This document shows positions 38,488 through 51,173 of a stretch of 64,000 bases of DNA, in pieces. Both the position numbers and the translations under genes were made by a program. The DNA is from Xestospongia bergquistia (taxonomy: Eukaryota; Porifera; Demospongiae; Haplosclerida; Petrosiidae), in contig OZ014412.1 in the NCBI GenBank assembly GCA_963965975.1, positions 3,102,501 through 3,166,500 on the forward strand, written 5' to 3'. The notes beneath the pieces are model-generated. The model had not been told where the DNA came from. It ran no database searches and was given only the letters and a program-made list of their open reading frames with translations. The number at the start of each line of letters is the position of its first letter. The stretch's first letter is position 1.

Positions 38488-40518
38488 ATGGTTGAACTAG
38501 CAGTCAAGCTCTTTATTCTATGTGTCGATGCTTTAGGTATGGATAATAATTTACTATTGCTCATGTACTACTACTAATGATCAATTAATCCATTAATAAT
38601 AGAATTCCATACTCTATAAAATTGTGTGCACATTTTATTTTTGTAGCTGGCACAAAATGCTATACTTAAAGTTTAAATTAATGATATATAGTTTAGTATT
38701 GCTTTCCCATTAACACATAACAAGTGGTCCAAAACAGTATGGGTATGTTCTATGTACCAGCAAAATGAATCTAAACTTTATTATTTACTATATAGCTATT
38801 GAGTTCACGTTCACTCCATCTCCTAACATTGGAGTCTATCAACTAGCACATTACCAATGTTCAGTGGATCATATTGGTGTGAACATTGCTTGGCTTGTTA
38901 ATGGAACAGGTTCTGGTCATAATGACATTGAACAACTTGGTATTGTTACAAATAAAGCAGGATCATCTAACTCCAGTCTTACCATACCTGGATATCCTCA
39001 ATATAACAATACAGAAGTGAGATGCACTGCCTCAGGATTTGTAGATGCTAATAATTATTTTAATTTCAATGAATCTACTCTGAGAATACAAGGTAACACA
39101 CACTCTGATATATGTCATTATATTTCCTCTCATTAGGTCAACTAGCTGGTGTCAATAACTTGATATGTCATGTAGAAAGTCAATATATAAACTGTTCCTG
39201 GTCTCCTCCCTTCTCTCTGGTATTCATACCTGGTTATATCATCAATGTTACTTATGGAGGAGAACTAGTTACACAGAACACTACATCTTCTACAACATGG
39301 CAGTACAACTACTGTCCCAGTCAATTTGGTATATACACATATACAATTAGTGTAGCTGGTAATAATTCAGCTGGAGAAGGAGAGGTAAGTACTACATCAG
39401 TTGTAGTACCAGAAAGTAAGTAATGAAGTTATATTCAATCTCTATTCATTAACTATATATAGATGAAATTACTTCCTATAATGTGACTCCTAAAATATTA
39501 TCAAATGGTTCTTATTTTATCAGCTGTATTATAGAGGTATGTCATAACCTAAGTTATTTCAGATTCATTTTCTCTTATAGACTACATATTCTATAAAGCC
39601 ATCATTAATATCACTCAAACTAACTACCAGTAATGGAACTTTATTAACATATACTGGAACTGTTACTGATATTGTTGATAATAAATTTAAGGGGAATATA
39701 AATATTGGTACAAATGGAAGACAAAAGTGGACTGTGTCTTTAAGTCTAATATATGAGAATAACAACACTTTAAAGAATAAGTTATCAGATAAAATAATTT
39801 GTAAGTTAATATAATTACTTGTAATTGTTATTTATAATTATTTTTAATTAGCTACATTTGATGTACAAAATGGCAGTTTAACAGAGGAGTCTGGACAGGT
39901 TTGTTTTACTTGTTATTTTCTTGAGGGTAGTCAATCACAAGGATGTTATATTGAATATAACTCACTTATAACAGACTACTACAGTGGTAATATTACCATA
40001 GCGAGAACATCAGTAGATACCAGTACTGCTAGTAAATGTGTGACAGGAATATATACCAGTAACTATAATGTGACATTTTATGATATGGATTATAACAACG
40101 TACCATATACTACTGAGTATGCTGTAAAACTAACTAATCAATTAATGATTGGACTATCTCCTAATCCTACTTTATCTACCTCATCAAGTATGTTTTTGAA
40201 TTCATCAATGGGTGTTACATCATCTCCATCACCAACACTTTGTATGGAATGTAATAGTAGTAAGTTATTATATTATTGACATAATATTCATACTGCTATT
40301 ACTACTACTATTGCTACAGAAGGTGGTTTTAATGGTAGTACACTGGTGACAACTATTGGTATGTTTGTCTATATTATATGTAGTAATATTATTGTGAGTT
40401 TTTGTTTATAGTTGTCATAGTAACTGTTATTATTATTATTGTTGGTGCGGTTGTTGTTTGTTGTTGTTTGTTGTTGTTTTTATTGTTGTTGTTGTTGTTG
40501 AGGCAACAAGAAAATTAA
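38488..40518 (+). CDS. P3: P-type Ig-FN3 receptor with almost no tail
   Basis: Eight exons: 38488-38536, 38796-39092, 39137-39415, 39463-39536, 39581-39800, 39852-40259, 40320-40358, 40412-40518; 490 residues, all GT..AG, intron phases 1-1-1-0-1-1-1. Signal peptide MVELAVKLFILCVDA; Ig about 17-115 (HYQC...VRC); FN3 116-208 (NCSWSPPFSL); D3 209-306; D4 and Ser/Thr stalk 306-442 (VCFTCYF, GCYIEY, CVTGIY, YDMDY); membrane segment from about 458, whose second half is encoded by TTG/TGT/GTT repeats (VVVCCCLLLFLLLLLLL); then RQQEN and stop. As read there is no signalling tail. In sister copies a donor follows at the matching place, and a one-base change in the T-runs would bring it into frame here. 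Relic tail exons lie downstream (41450-41560). It could work as a tail-less or decoy receptor. Confidence 0.8.
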
Positions 40519-40754
40519 GTATAAGTTTAATATTATTAACAACAATGAACATATTTCAACATCATACATATATAGACAGACATTAAAACCACAGAGGCTA
40601 GAACAAAATATTGAAGTCAATAAAACGAACAATGCTGATGTTAATAACAAACATTACTGTAATATACAGTGATATACATACATAATGAGAGTGTATTGTT
40701 GGAGTGTACTGGATGAGTACTATAAAGGAATTTCATAAATTTATTAGAGTAACT

Positions 40755-41720
40755 GAATCGAGTCTTTACTATAAAAGTATTATGTATTCCACTTCTTGTT
40801 TATATGTGTACTATTAACTGTATTTTAAACATTTATAACTTCCCTCTATAGCTGTTCATACTATTAAACATTAACTACATCTTATATTGTTATTTATTTT
40901 AACTCTTTTATTTTATAACAATACAATAAAAGTACTTCAAATAACAACATACAATTTTGTTATAATCATTTAAGTAGCTATAATATCCTTTTTTTGGTAA
41001 TTACTCAATTAAATAATTTGTTTCATTTGTAATTAAGTTGAATTACAACATTTCAATCTAATTTATTTATAATAATATGTTAGGTCAGTATGAAACAACA
41101 CGTCTGTAAACTTTACTTAACTAGATTAAATATTACATCATTGTTACCTTATTATTTAATATATTGACTTTTTTGATCCAGCTGTAAGTAACGTTAGAAA
41201 CTGAATTTTAATATTATGTTCCTATTTTATTTTTATGATGTTCTTTCTTTTATCATTATAATTTTCTTTTATTATCAATGATTTTAGACTATTAAAAATA
41301 TTAGGATTATTTAATTCTTTTAACATTTTGACTTTAACTATTAAAAATATTAGGATTATTTAACTATTAAAAATATTAGGATTATTTAATTCTTTTAACA
41401 TTTTGACTTAATGTTGTTCTTTGTTTATTTTCTTTTTACCTTATGCTATTTATTAAATTTCTATTGTTGAATGAAGAACATACCAGACTTAATCATAATA
41501 TACATGATAGTATTCAACTTTATGATCATACTCAACATGCTCACTCTCATACTTCAAGTCTTTACTATAAATGTATTATGTATTCCACTCCTGTTTATAT
41601 TTGTACTATTAACAGTACTTTAAAAATAGCTTCCCTCTATAGCTGTTCTTACTATTAAACATTAACTACATCTAATATTGTTATTTATTGTAACTTATTG
41701 TATTTTACAACGATACAATT
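40755..41720 (+). pseudogene. P3 downstream: disused tail exon and duplicated 3' blocks
   Basis: Contains two copies of the P-type 3' block (40755-40940, 41560-41720). Between them is a truncated tail exon (about 41450-41550) reading LLLNEEHTRLNHNIHDSIQL and YDHTQHAHSHTSS, after which it runs into the 3' block instead of the SQYSTL part. A short direct repeat with ACTATTAAAAATATTAGGAT occurs at 41285-41410. P3 as read stops before these, so they look disused. Confidence 0.6.
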
Positions 41721-42180
41721 AAAGTACCTCCAATATATTATAATACATTATTATTATATTATTAGTACATTATAATCATATTTCATATAAGGAGATATAG
41801 TATACTCTTTTAGTAATAACTAAATTAAATTTTTTATTTCATTTGTAATTATGTTGAACTACAACAATTCAATCTACTTTTATTTATACTATAAATTATG
41901 TCAGTATGAAACAACAGGTCAGTAAACTTTATTCAACCTACCCAGAACAATTGTAGAGTGTGTAGGTGAATGAGTGTTATTGTTTTATTATAATTATATG
42001 TTTTTCTGATTATAGAAAGGTATAGTATCACTAATGTAAAGTATTAGGATCACTTATGTCCCTCTTGTTAAAGAATAATAAAATTGGAAAAGAAATAGAG
42101 CAAATTGAATAACTAAATACTCTAATATATGCTTATAATAATGATTTTAATAACAGTATTTAAAGACACACTGTTGCTGG

Positions 42181-44475
42181 TCAATATTTTATCACACCAT
42201 ATGCTGCACACGTCTTCATCTCTAGTTCAGTAGTAGGTAGTGTATTAGTGATCATATCAACATTCTCATATTGAGGTATATCTTGATGAAGGACAGTATC
42301 TGTTAGTGGATTAACAGAAAATGGTATAGTACCTATAATGGATAATACCATTTACAAACTATTTCCACTGTTAGTATTACCTTGTCTCAGTGACTTAGTT
42401 CTTCTTATCCAACATATCACTATATGTACTAGTACAGTACATACCAGTATTAGAACTGACACACCCACTAGACTACCTATATATTACAATAATACAGTAT
42501 ACATGGAGACATTTATTAGTCAATTAATATCATTAATATTATTAATGAGGTAATATTTATACTCATCTGTTAATTATATAAATTATATTGAATACTGACT
42601 CATACCTCCCAATCCAGCTGTCATCAATCCTAATCCACCTGTCTCACAGTTATTTATTTTTGCATCTGTAGAATATTACACATGTTAACAATAAAAACAT
42701 GACAGAAAATATTGGCTACTTACCTAAAGTTTCACTTACACTTGTAGTAACTAATATTGTAGCTATAGAGACAGAATATGATACAGAACTAGTCACTTGA
42801 CAAAGAGATGTGTAAATTAGTTCTAATCCAATAATAATAATATTAGTAGATATATTACTATATATATATTATATGTAATAGTCCTTTACTTACTATTTCT
42901 ACAGTCACATGTTTCTGTAGAATATAATACTGTAACCATGGAAACAGAACATACTGGACAAGTCCTTTCAAGAAATGGGTAAGTTGGTTCCAATCCAGTA
43001 ATAGTTATGTTAGTAGATGATATTGCCCAGTCATCTGATAATCTATTCTCCTCTTCAATATCATATACATACATATTATATATACCACTAGGTAGATCAT
43101 ATGTACATCCAATTATTGTACTAGTACATACTGGAGAACACATCAATGATATGTTAGTACTGTAGGTAGAAGACGTTAATGAAATAAGACAACCTTTAAC
43201 AATAGCTCCTCTTATAAAATGACAGCTGTAACATATTCTACCAATATTACTTAGCTCATTAGATAGGGTAGCTTCAGTAATATCATATGTACCTAATGAA
43301 TAAGAGAATAGTTCTAAGCCATTTATAATGTACTTACTTAGTACAATTGATTCTGTTACATCAATAATAGCTCCACTTGGTAATGATAAACTCATTCTTG
43401 TCTTCCATATTTTATTCTCAGTTATATTTACAATATAGATGGTAACAACAATAACTTCTTCATCAGTTACAATTATTGGATTATTTAGAAATAGAGAAGA
43501 AATATCTTCATTGTATATAACAAGATTTAGTTGAGCTGACTCCACTGTATGTGGACATTGTTGAAGTTCCTAATATCACAAACATGAGGTATCTAGAGAT
43601 ATCATAATGTAACTTACCAAATCATATATTGTTATATTTAGTATCCAACTAGTAACTGATCTGATAAAGGTAGTTGTTAAATTACTTATATTAACTAAAA
43701 TTAAAGTAATAAATTATACATTAGTAACCATAGTGATAATACCTCCTGGTACTATAACTGATGTAGTAGTTATCTCTCCTTCTCCAGCTGAGTTATTACC
43801 AGCTACACTAATTGTATATGCACATATACCAAATTGGTTTAGGAAATATAGCCATGTTGTAGAAGATGTAGTGTTCTGTGTAACTAGTTCTTCTCCATAA
43901 GTAACATTGATGATATAACCAGGTATGGATACCAGAGAGAAGGGAGGAGACCAGGAACAGTTTATATACTGACTTTGTACATAACATGTCAAGTTGTTGA
44001 CAGCAGCTACTTCACCTAATGAGAGGAGATATAATGACATATATCAGAGAGTGTGTTACCTTGTATTCTCAGAGTAGATTCACTGAAGTTAAAGTAATCA
44101 TTACCATCTACAAATCCTGAAGCAATACATCTTACTATTGTATTGTTATATTGAGGATATCCAGGTATGATAAGAATGGATTTAGGTGATCCCGCTCCAT
44201 TTGTAACAATGCCAAGTTTAGTAATATCATTGTTAGTAGAACCTGTTCCATTAACAGTCCAAGTAACAGTCACACCTGTATGATCCACTGAACATTGGTA
44301 ATGTGCTAGTTGATAGACTCCAATGTTAGGAGATGGAGTAAATGTGAACTGAACAGCTATATAATAAAACTAAATAAAATAGTACATTAGTTATTAATAT
44401 AATCATACCTCTACATTTTAATATAATAGATATTAACAATATCAGTAGTAGCCATGTTGTCTTCACTAGATCCAT
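42181..44475 (-). CDS. M3: M-type Ig-FN3 receptor with short tyrosine tail
   Basis: Ten exons: 44475-44409, 44356-44060, 44015-43743, 43694-43618, 43569-43338, 43292-42894, 42822-42724, 42665-42606, 42476-42381, 42332-42181; 583 residues, no interruption. Same layout and phases as M1. Signal peptide MDLVKTTWLLLILLISIIL; Ig with WTVNGTGSTNND; FN3 with the variant WLYFLNQFGICAYTIS; D3 with ENKIWKTRM; D4 with CYSCHF, GCLISL and LPSGIYNMYVYDIE; membrane segment SLVGVSVLILVCTVLVHIVI then WIRRTKSLRQ; tail with IPQYENVDM and CAAYGVIKY. The tail ends two residues later than in M1 because the stop differs. Its FN3 protein sequence is almost the same as that of the plus-strand fragment P5 over about 80 residues, which suggests recent sequence exchange. 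Probable surface recognition receptor. Confidence 0.88.
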
Positions 44476-45818
44476 ACTGAGTTTTTTCTTTACAAAGTAT
44501 ACTTGTTAGATTGATGATTGTAGTAAACTATACACTATTTTGTCGATGTAATGGTTTTTTTTCTATCTTGTTATTTGGATGCAATATCTTTTTATTAAAT
44601 TGTTTTTGATATGTGTTAATTTTCTTGTAAAGTTGTTATTAAGATATTATAAATCATGTACACGAACACTGTAAACTCTTACAATTTCAATATGTCACAA
44701 TGATCTCTACACTATGATATGCTCACTTTTCTTATAGACATATACATATATATATTTAGTTTGTCACAGATATTATAATGTTAGTGGTTGTTTTTTTATT
44801 CACATGCTTTCTTTGGTCTCAGATTCATCCACAACTACATAATAAGCTTCTACATTTATATTGTTTAAGAATGTGACAAACTTGTATTAATAAGGGACAT
44901 GAATTAATAGAAACAGAAGATGAGTTTATAGATTACTTGAAAGAAGTCAATAACCTGATAACCCTCATATGAAATAATCCTGTTGGAGTGTTGCCCCTCA
45001 CTTCAAACCAGCCATACTTGGATTCAAGATAAGGTACGTCATTATTAAGCAGGCCAGGAATGCAACCACTATGCCTCAAAATGCTTGAAGGGAGACACCC
45101 AGCTCTATCCTACTCCGACCTGTAGGGATGCTCTTACTAGCAACCACCTCAGAGGTCATGATGGAGCAGAAGACAACACAACAGTACCTGACCTATCTTT
45201 CTCACCAGTTCTTTAATATTTACTTTATTTTTGTTGTAAAGTACTTATGGCTTGAGATTTGTAACTCAATAGCAAGTCATGAATCTCTTTAAACATGTTT
45301 AGAGTGTCATGAATATTAATAAACATTGAACTACAGTATGAAAATGCAGGCTTTGGTAACAGTTTATTTCACAAGTCTTTTGACTCAATGTATCTATAAT
45401 GCTATAAGATACATTGAGAGTTTCTTACTAAACAAAAATAAGTTTGACTACTGTTAGTATTAGGAACAGTTATATAGGCCCATTAAACTTGATATTATTG
45501 ATACGACTAACAGAACTAAATTATGTACACTATTGAGGTGTGACTCAATATTTATATTTTAGTTTTAAAATCAATAACAATACATCATACATACTCATTA
45601 TTACACATTGTTACTCATTATTACACATTGTTACTCATTATTACTCATTGTTCTACTTTACAATATTGTACATTCTCTGTTACTTCACTGATATATATTA
45701 TAGGCATCATTTTTGAGCTACATTATCACTTTATCTCTACTTTGTTTAGTAGTGGACACTAGTAGAACACACACACACATACATACAGTGGTAATAGTTA
45801 CTATTATATAATACTGAC
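44476..45818. other. M3 5' flank and gene-free DNA
   Basis: The first 250 bases resemble the M4 upstream region (TTGTTTTTGATATGTGTTAA and the following bases), a likely promoter region. A less AT-rich patch at 44990-45200 has a short open frame with GQECNHYASKC, faintly like a retroelement zinc knuckle but lacking the full Cys pattern. A 20-bp tandem repeat (TTACACATTGTTACTCATTA) lies at 45594-45650. Confidence 0.4.
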
Positions 45819-45920
45819 CTTTATATATCAAGATTATTATAACAATTAAGATAACAACTATTAGTACTAGGAAGATAATAATACTACTAATAATACCAGC
45901 AATAACTACATCATTTAGTA
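45819..45920 (-). pseudogene. Orphan transmembrane exon
   Basis: A 102-base minus-strand segment between an AG acceptor and a GTCAGT donor, phase 1 on both sides, reads LNDVVIAGIISSIIIFLVLI then VVILIVIIILIYK. This is a typical single membrane span. No Ig, FN3 or D-domain exon adjoins it on this strand. It may be the last trace of another receptor gene or belong to a gene not recognised here. Confidence 0.4.
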
Positions 45921-46189
45921 CTAGATATAAAAGAGAGATATATAATCAACAACACTAATAATGTGTATAACTTACTACTAAGCCTGCTTGCTATCTGTAG
46001 ACTGGAGACTTCTTATAGTGGGTGATGTTATTAGTTTGTTTGATAATGGTCTCACAGTTCATCAATAGACTTCTAGAATTATTACTTATTTAAGGAATGT
46101 ACCCAAGTTTGTGACTGTATTTAATGTCTTCATTCTATATAGTAAATATTATATTATATTTTCACTGTCTGTTAATATACCAGGAGAGT

Positions 46190-46820
46190 CTACAGAATAT
46201 CTTTGACAAGTACCAAAATGAACTAAGACATTCTCATTGGTAGTATGTAATATTTCTATACTATGTATTGTTTCTTATATTATTATACTATTATGCTCTT
46301 ATTTGGTGACATATATTCTAAAACATAATTATAAGGAAGCACAAGTAATGTATTATTTGCATGTTTTAAAACTGATAGATAATATATTACTCGTTTAGTA
46401 TTAATATTTTATAAAGATGTTCATTACACTAAACATAGAAGACCATGTATATGGACACCATCGTGTTTACTGAATTATAAAGCTCTGGACTATCTGATGT
46501 ACAAATAGTGTGACTACATGACCTTGGGTCACTTAACTATAATATTTTTGATGTTCAATTTGCCTCTATGCAATTATGTAATCAAAGATATTGTGAAACA
46601 AATCTTATCTAATCATTACTACTATTGTATATGTATCATGAATGAAACAGCACTATAATATAATAATCTAACTGGAACTAATATTGTCATGTGACCACAT
46701 CGTGGAGACAACAAGAATGTACATGTTGTATAAACTTAACAGTATATTAATCTATCAGAGATCTCGTGATGTACTGATGAATACATTTAATGGTTTCTAT
46801 GGTTACTAAGAAAACTTTCT
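46190..46820 (+). repeat. Dispersed repeat R3, copy 2
   Basis: Second long copy of the block at 21430-22060, placed in the equivalent spacer between gene pairs 3 and 4. No gene found in it. Confidence 0.55.
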
Positions 46821-48004
46821 AAGGCTATAAAAAGAACAAATACTAGAGCAACAACTGATAGAGACAGCTAAGAACACTGTCAATCAAATAAAATACTTAT
46901 AAAATAAGATGATATAATTTCACCAGTTGTATTGATATAATGTCTTCTAATTTTGTGTTTATAATAACTCAACAGTCTATGTATGACCCATTAAAATGTC
47001 ATTATATCTATCATAAATATCTTTCCTGTCTACATTTAAAGGGTATTTAGGGTATTTAAAGGGTATTTAGCAACATAACCTAGTCAGTAGTTACATAAGA
47101 TAATATAAAAGTTTGTGTATAATAATATTATGATTGTCAATACATTTATATTATTAGTGTAGGAGTAAAACGTGTTGGTCATTTAATAGTTTAAAAAACT
47201 CCATTGCCAACCAGAGTGCGAGAGTACGTGTCTTTTTCTCTAAGTATGTCATAACTTAATGGGACAATGTCATGATAATATGATAATGTATCTCCTCATT
47301 TTTTGACATGCTAGTAACTATTAGTTTAATATGTTAATAATAATTTATTTAAAATATGGAATATTTACTTTTTGATCAACTTTTAACATCTTACAGACAA
47401 TAAAACAATGTTGTTAAAGGAATATACCAATAAGGTAGAGACAAGATTTGCACATACAAGAGAATAGCTAGAAAAGTGAGTGTATGATCTCTTTTTGCCT
47501 TTTAATAATTGAGTTAACTGATCATTACAATATAGTATGGTATGTACTATCAATATGTAGACTGAAGATTGCCAACTTCATCATCAGTGCTATAAGTCAT
47601 TTCATAGAATAACAGTTCTAATACTTGATTATAAAACTGTTATCAACTTGTGTATCAGCTATATAACATAAATATATATAATAGAATAATAATGATAACA
47701 AATGTACTAATGATTACTTACTAGTCAAACAGTCACATGTTCCTGTAGTAATTGTAACTATGAAAACAGGACATGTTAATTAATATATAATTACTCACTT
47801 CAAGAGATGAGTAAGTTGGTTCTAATGCAGTAACAATGGTATTAGTAGATAATATTGCACAGTCATCTGATGATGCTACAAATACAGAATGACATTAATA
47901 TAAGAAGTTTGTTCATGATCTATAAGATTTAGGAAGACAACGTACTGCCCATTGAACAAAAAGTCCTGTATCATTATCACTGTAAATATTCGTTCACGAT
48001 GACA
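46821..48004. other. Gene-free spacer with receptor scraps
   Basis: Mostly AT-rich. A short R2 remnant lies at 47480-47530. Around 47720-47880 on the minus strand are scraps like the end of M exon 6 and exon 7 (donor-like CTTACTAGTC, then AACCAACTTACTCATCTCTTG), too short and broken to call an exon set. Confidence 0.4.
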
Positions 48005-48528
48005 ACTCAAGTCTCGTCCACAACAACGTAGAGTTTCAGCTGTCTTGGGAGCAAAAAGAGAGAGTTCATCTGCTACCTGATCCAGCCTAGTCTATTTGTC
48101 TTCTAAATCTGTTCTGTCAGATTCTCTTTGAAGTTAGCAAATTTATTGCAAATTTATATTGTAGCCTATAATCATAACTACGTAGAAGTAAACTAAATCT
48201 AGATAGACTAAACTCTAAACTCTTGAGTGTAGGCCTACCGTAAAATTATTTGACTCAACTATTATTCTGATAGTATTACCTAGTCAATACCAATTACACA
48301 CAATTGATCATTGATCATTGTATATATTAGGTTTTAGCGTAGATAGTATAGTTATTAGTCAATGGTGGTCAATGCTACTTTGATATCACTGAAGATTTTA
48401 AGTGATCTGGGTCTATAGTTTGACTAGTAGCCATCATCATATACATGTTTATTCTTGGAGCTTTAATTATCTGACTATAACAAAAAATTTTACTCCTCAA
48501 AGAATTTTAATACCTTATAGATCTTTCC

Positions 48529-50532
48529 ATGGTTGAACTAGCAGTCAACTTCTTCATTATTCTATGTGTCGATGCCTTAGGTATGGGATAATAATTTACT
48601 ATTGCTCATCTACTACTACTAACGATGATCAATTAATCCATTAATAATAGAATCCTATAGTCTATAAAATCATGTACACATTTTATTTTTGCAGCTGGCA
48701 CAAAATGCTATACTTAAAGTTTAAATTAATGATATATAGTTTAGTATTGCTTTCTCATTAACACATAACAAGTGGTCCAAAACAGTATGGGCATGTTATA
48801 TGTACCAGTAATTAAACTTTATTATTTACTATGTAGCTGTTCAGTTCATATTTATTCCATCTCCTAACATTGGAGTCTATCAAACAGCACATTACCAATG
48901 TTCAGTGGATGATACTGGAGTGACTATCACTTGGCTTGTTAATGGAACAGGTTCTGGTCATAATGACATTGTCAAACTTGGTATTGTTACAAATGGAGCA
49001 GGATCATCTAACTCTAGTCTTACCATACCTGGATATCCTCAATATAACAATACTGTAGTGAGATGTAATGCTTTTGGATTTGTGAATGGCAGTGGTTATG
49101 TCAATTTTAGTGAATCTACTCTGATAATACAAGGTAACACACTCTCTGATATATGTCATTATATCTCTTCTAATTAGGTCAACTAGTTGCTGTCAACAAC
49201 TTGATATGTCATGTACAAAGTCAGTATATAAACTGTTCTTGGTCTCCTCCCTTCTCTCTGATATCTATACCTGGTTATATCATCAATGTTACTTATGGAG
49301 GAGAACTAGTTATACAAAACACTACATCTTCTACAACATGGCAGTACTATCCCAGTCAATTTGGTACATATACAATTAGTGTAGCTGGTAATAACTCAGC
49401 TGGAGAAGGAAAGATAAATACTACATCAGTAACATTACCTACAGGTATTATTATTAGCATATATTTACTATTATTATGGTATCCATAGCAACCATTTCAG
49501 AATATTTTGTGTCAGCTGAAAGGGTAAATGGAAATTGGACAGCAAATTGTGTGATAAAGGTAATACATTGTACTGTTTAATACATGTGTATTATATTAGT
49601 GTATTTAGAATGTAACATTCTCAGACAACAAACCATTACATGTACACACACGCTTAACTCCTATTAATAATGATACATCTCCTGTTGATGGTCAAGGTAG
49701 TGGAGTATTTGAAGGAGATACATTTATAGGAATTGTAAATATGGGAGTCTTACCAGATAAAAAGAAATGGTTGATATCATTTAGTTTAGTATATAACAGT
49801 GGATTATATATCAATGTATCACAACCTACTGTATTTAGTAAGTTAATATATTTTACTGTATTATCATATGTATATGAAACTTGTCTACTAGCTACATTTG
49901 ATGTACAAAATGGTAGTTTAGAAGTCACAAACTCTACTATTGGAGAGGTTTGTTTTACTTGTCACTTTGTTAATGGAAGTCAATCACAAGGATGTTATAT
50001 TGAATTTAGATATCTCAAAATATATTTCAATGGAAATGTTACAATTAACAAAACATCAGTAGATACCAGTACTGCTAGTAAATGTGTGACAGGAATATAT
50101 ACCAGTAACTATAATGTGACATTTTATGATATGGATTATAACAATGTACCATATACTACTGAGTATGCTGTAAAACTAACTAATCAATTAGTGACTGGAC
50201 TATCTCCTATTCCTACTCTAACTACTGCATCAAGTGTTTCTTTTGATACATCAGTTGATGTTACATCGTCATCTCCACCACCCACACTTTGTAAGGAGTG
50301 TAATAATAGTAAGTTATTATATTATTAACATTATATTCATAATACTACTACTATTACAGATGGAGGTTTTAATGATGGTCTATTGGTGATTATTATTGGT
50401 ATGTTTGTCTATTATTATATGTAGTAATATTATTGTGAGTTCTTGTTTATAGTTGTCATAGTAACTGTTGTTATTATTATTATTGGTGCTGTTGTTGTTT
50501 GTTGTTGTTGTTGTTGTTGTTGTTTTTATTAA
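48529..50532 (+). CDS. P4: P-type Ig-FN3 receptor ending after a polycysteine membrane segment
   Basis: Eight exons: 48529-48580, 48837-49133, 49178-49444, 49489-49559, 49609-49837, 49892-50308, 50360-50398, 50453-50532; 483 residues, no interruption, phases as in P3. Signal peptide MVELAVNFFIILCVDA; Ig (HYQC, ITWLVNGTGSGHND, VRC); FN3 (NCSWSPPFSL) whose end and following intron match P5; D3 unlike the other P genes in sequence (ISEYFVSAERVNGNWTANC) but with the same two-exon form; D4 (VCFTCHF, GCYIEF, CVTGIY, YDMDY); Ser/Thr/Pro stalk with CKECNN; membrane segment VVIVTVVIIIIGAVVV followed by eight cysteines, FY and stop. The polycysteine run comes from a TGT microsatellite. No cytoplasmic tail is encoded, although a tail exon with SQYSTL survives downstream (50960-51155). 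The cysteines could be palmitoylated (inference). Confidence 0.8.
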
Positions 50533-50674
50533 GGCAGACAAGAAAATTAATTTAAGTAATTACTCAATTAAATTTTTATTCCATTTGTAATTAAGTTGAA
50601 TTACAACATTAAAATCTACCTTTATTCTATGTCAGTATGAAATAACATGTCAGCAAACCAGATGAAATATTATA

Positions 50675-50680
<6 letters not shown>

Positions 50681-50730
<50 letters not shown>

Positions 50731-50731
50731 T
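50681..50731. repeat. (ATT)n microsatellite
   Basis: About 17 perfect ATT units in the 3' region of P4, between the stop codon and the surviving tail exon. Confidence 0.9.
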
Positions 50732-50939
50732 AGTATATTGACTTTTTATCCAGGTTTAACCTTAGAAACTAAGATAACAATAGTTGCAAATTTTAATATT
50801 ATGTTTCTATTTTATTTTGATGATGTTCTTCTTTTATCTTTACTATTTTCCTTTATAAATGATCTTAGATTATTAAAATATTAGAATTATTCAATTGCTT
50901 TAACTTTTGGTTTAATAATATTTTTTGTTTTTTTTTTAC

Positions 50940-51159
50940 CTCATGCAATTTATTATATTTCTATTGTTGAATGAAAAATATACCAGACTTAATCATAATG
51001 TACATGTTAGTACCCAACTTTATGATCATACTCAACATCCTCATTCTCATACTTCAACACCTATTCCACCTATGTATTCTACACTACCTACTAATGGTAA
51101 TATGACAAGTCATATATCATCACCTGACAGTCAGTACTCTACTTTGTCTAATAAAACAA
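50940..51159 (+). pseudogene. P4 downstream tail exon with tyrosine motifs
   Basis: Open exon reading LLLNEKYTRLNHNVHVSTQL, then YDHTQHPHSHTSTPIPPMYS, then TLPTNGNMTSHISSPDSQYS and TLSNKTSE. It carries three tyrosine sites: TQLYDHT, PPMYSTL and SQYSTL; the last fits S-x-Y-x-x-L. In P1, P5 and the inverted copy the same exon continues into a donor and a death-domain exon. Here it runs without a junction into an FN3 exon (see P5). P4 as read stops before it, so it is probably disused unless an unseen splice form reaches it. Confidence 0.65.
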
Positions 51160-51173
51160 GTGAAACAGTCTTC

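Noticed and set aside
38646-38671. Possible extra exon after the P3 (and P4, 48694) signal peptide, reading LAQNAILKV or AGTKCYT
   Set aside because: Conserved between P3 and P4 with a good acceptor, but it hits a stop in the required frame and lacks a clear donor; direct splicing to the Ig exon keeps frame. It could be a poison exon, which I cannot show.
44990-45200. Possible retroelement gag zinc knuckle (GQECNHYASKC)
   Set aside because: Only part of the C-x2-C-x4-H-x4-C pattern is present and no further retroelement coding sequence adjoins it.
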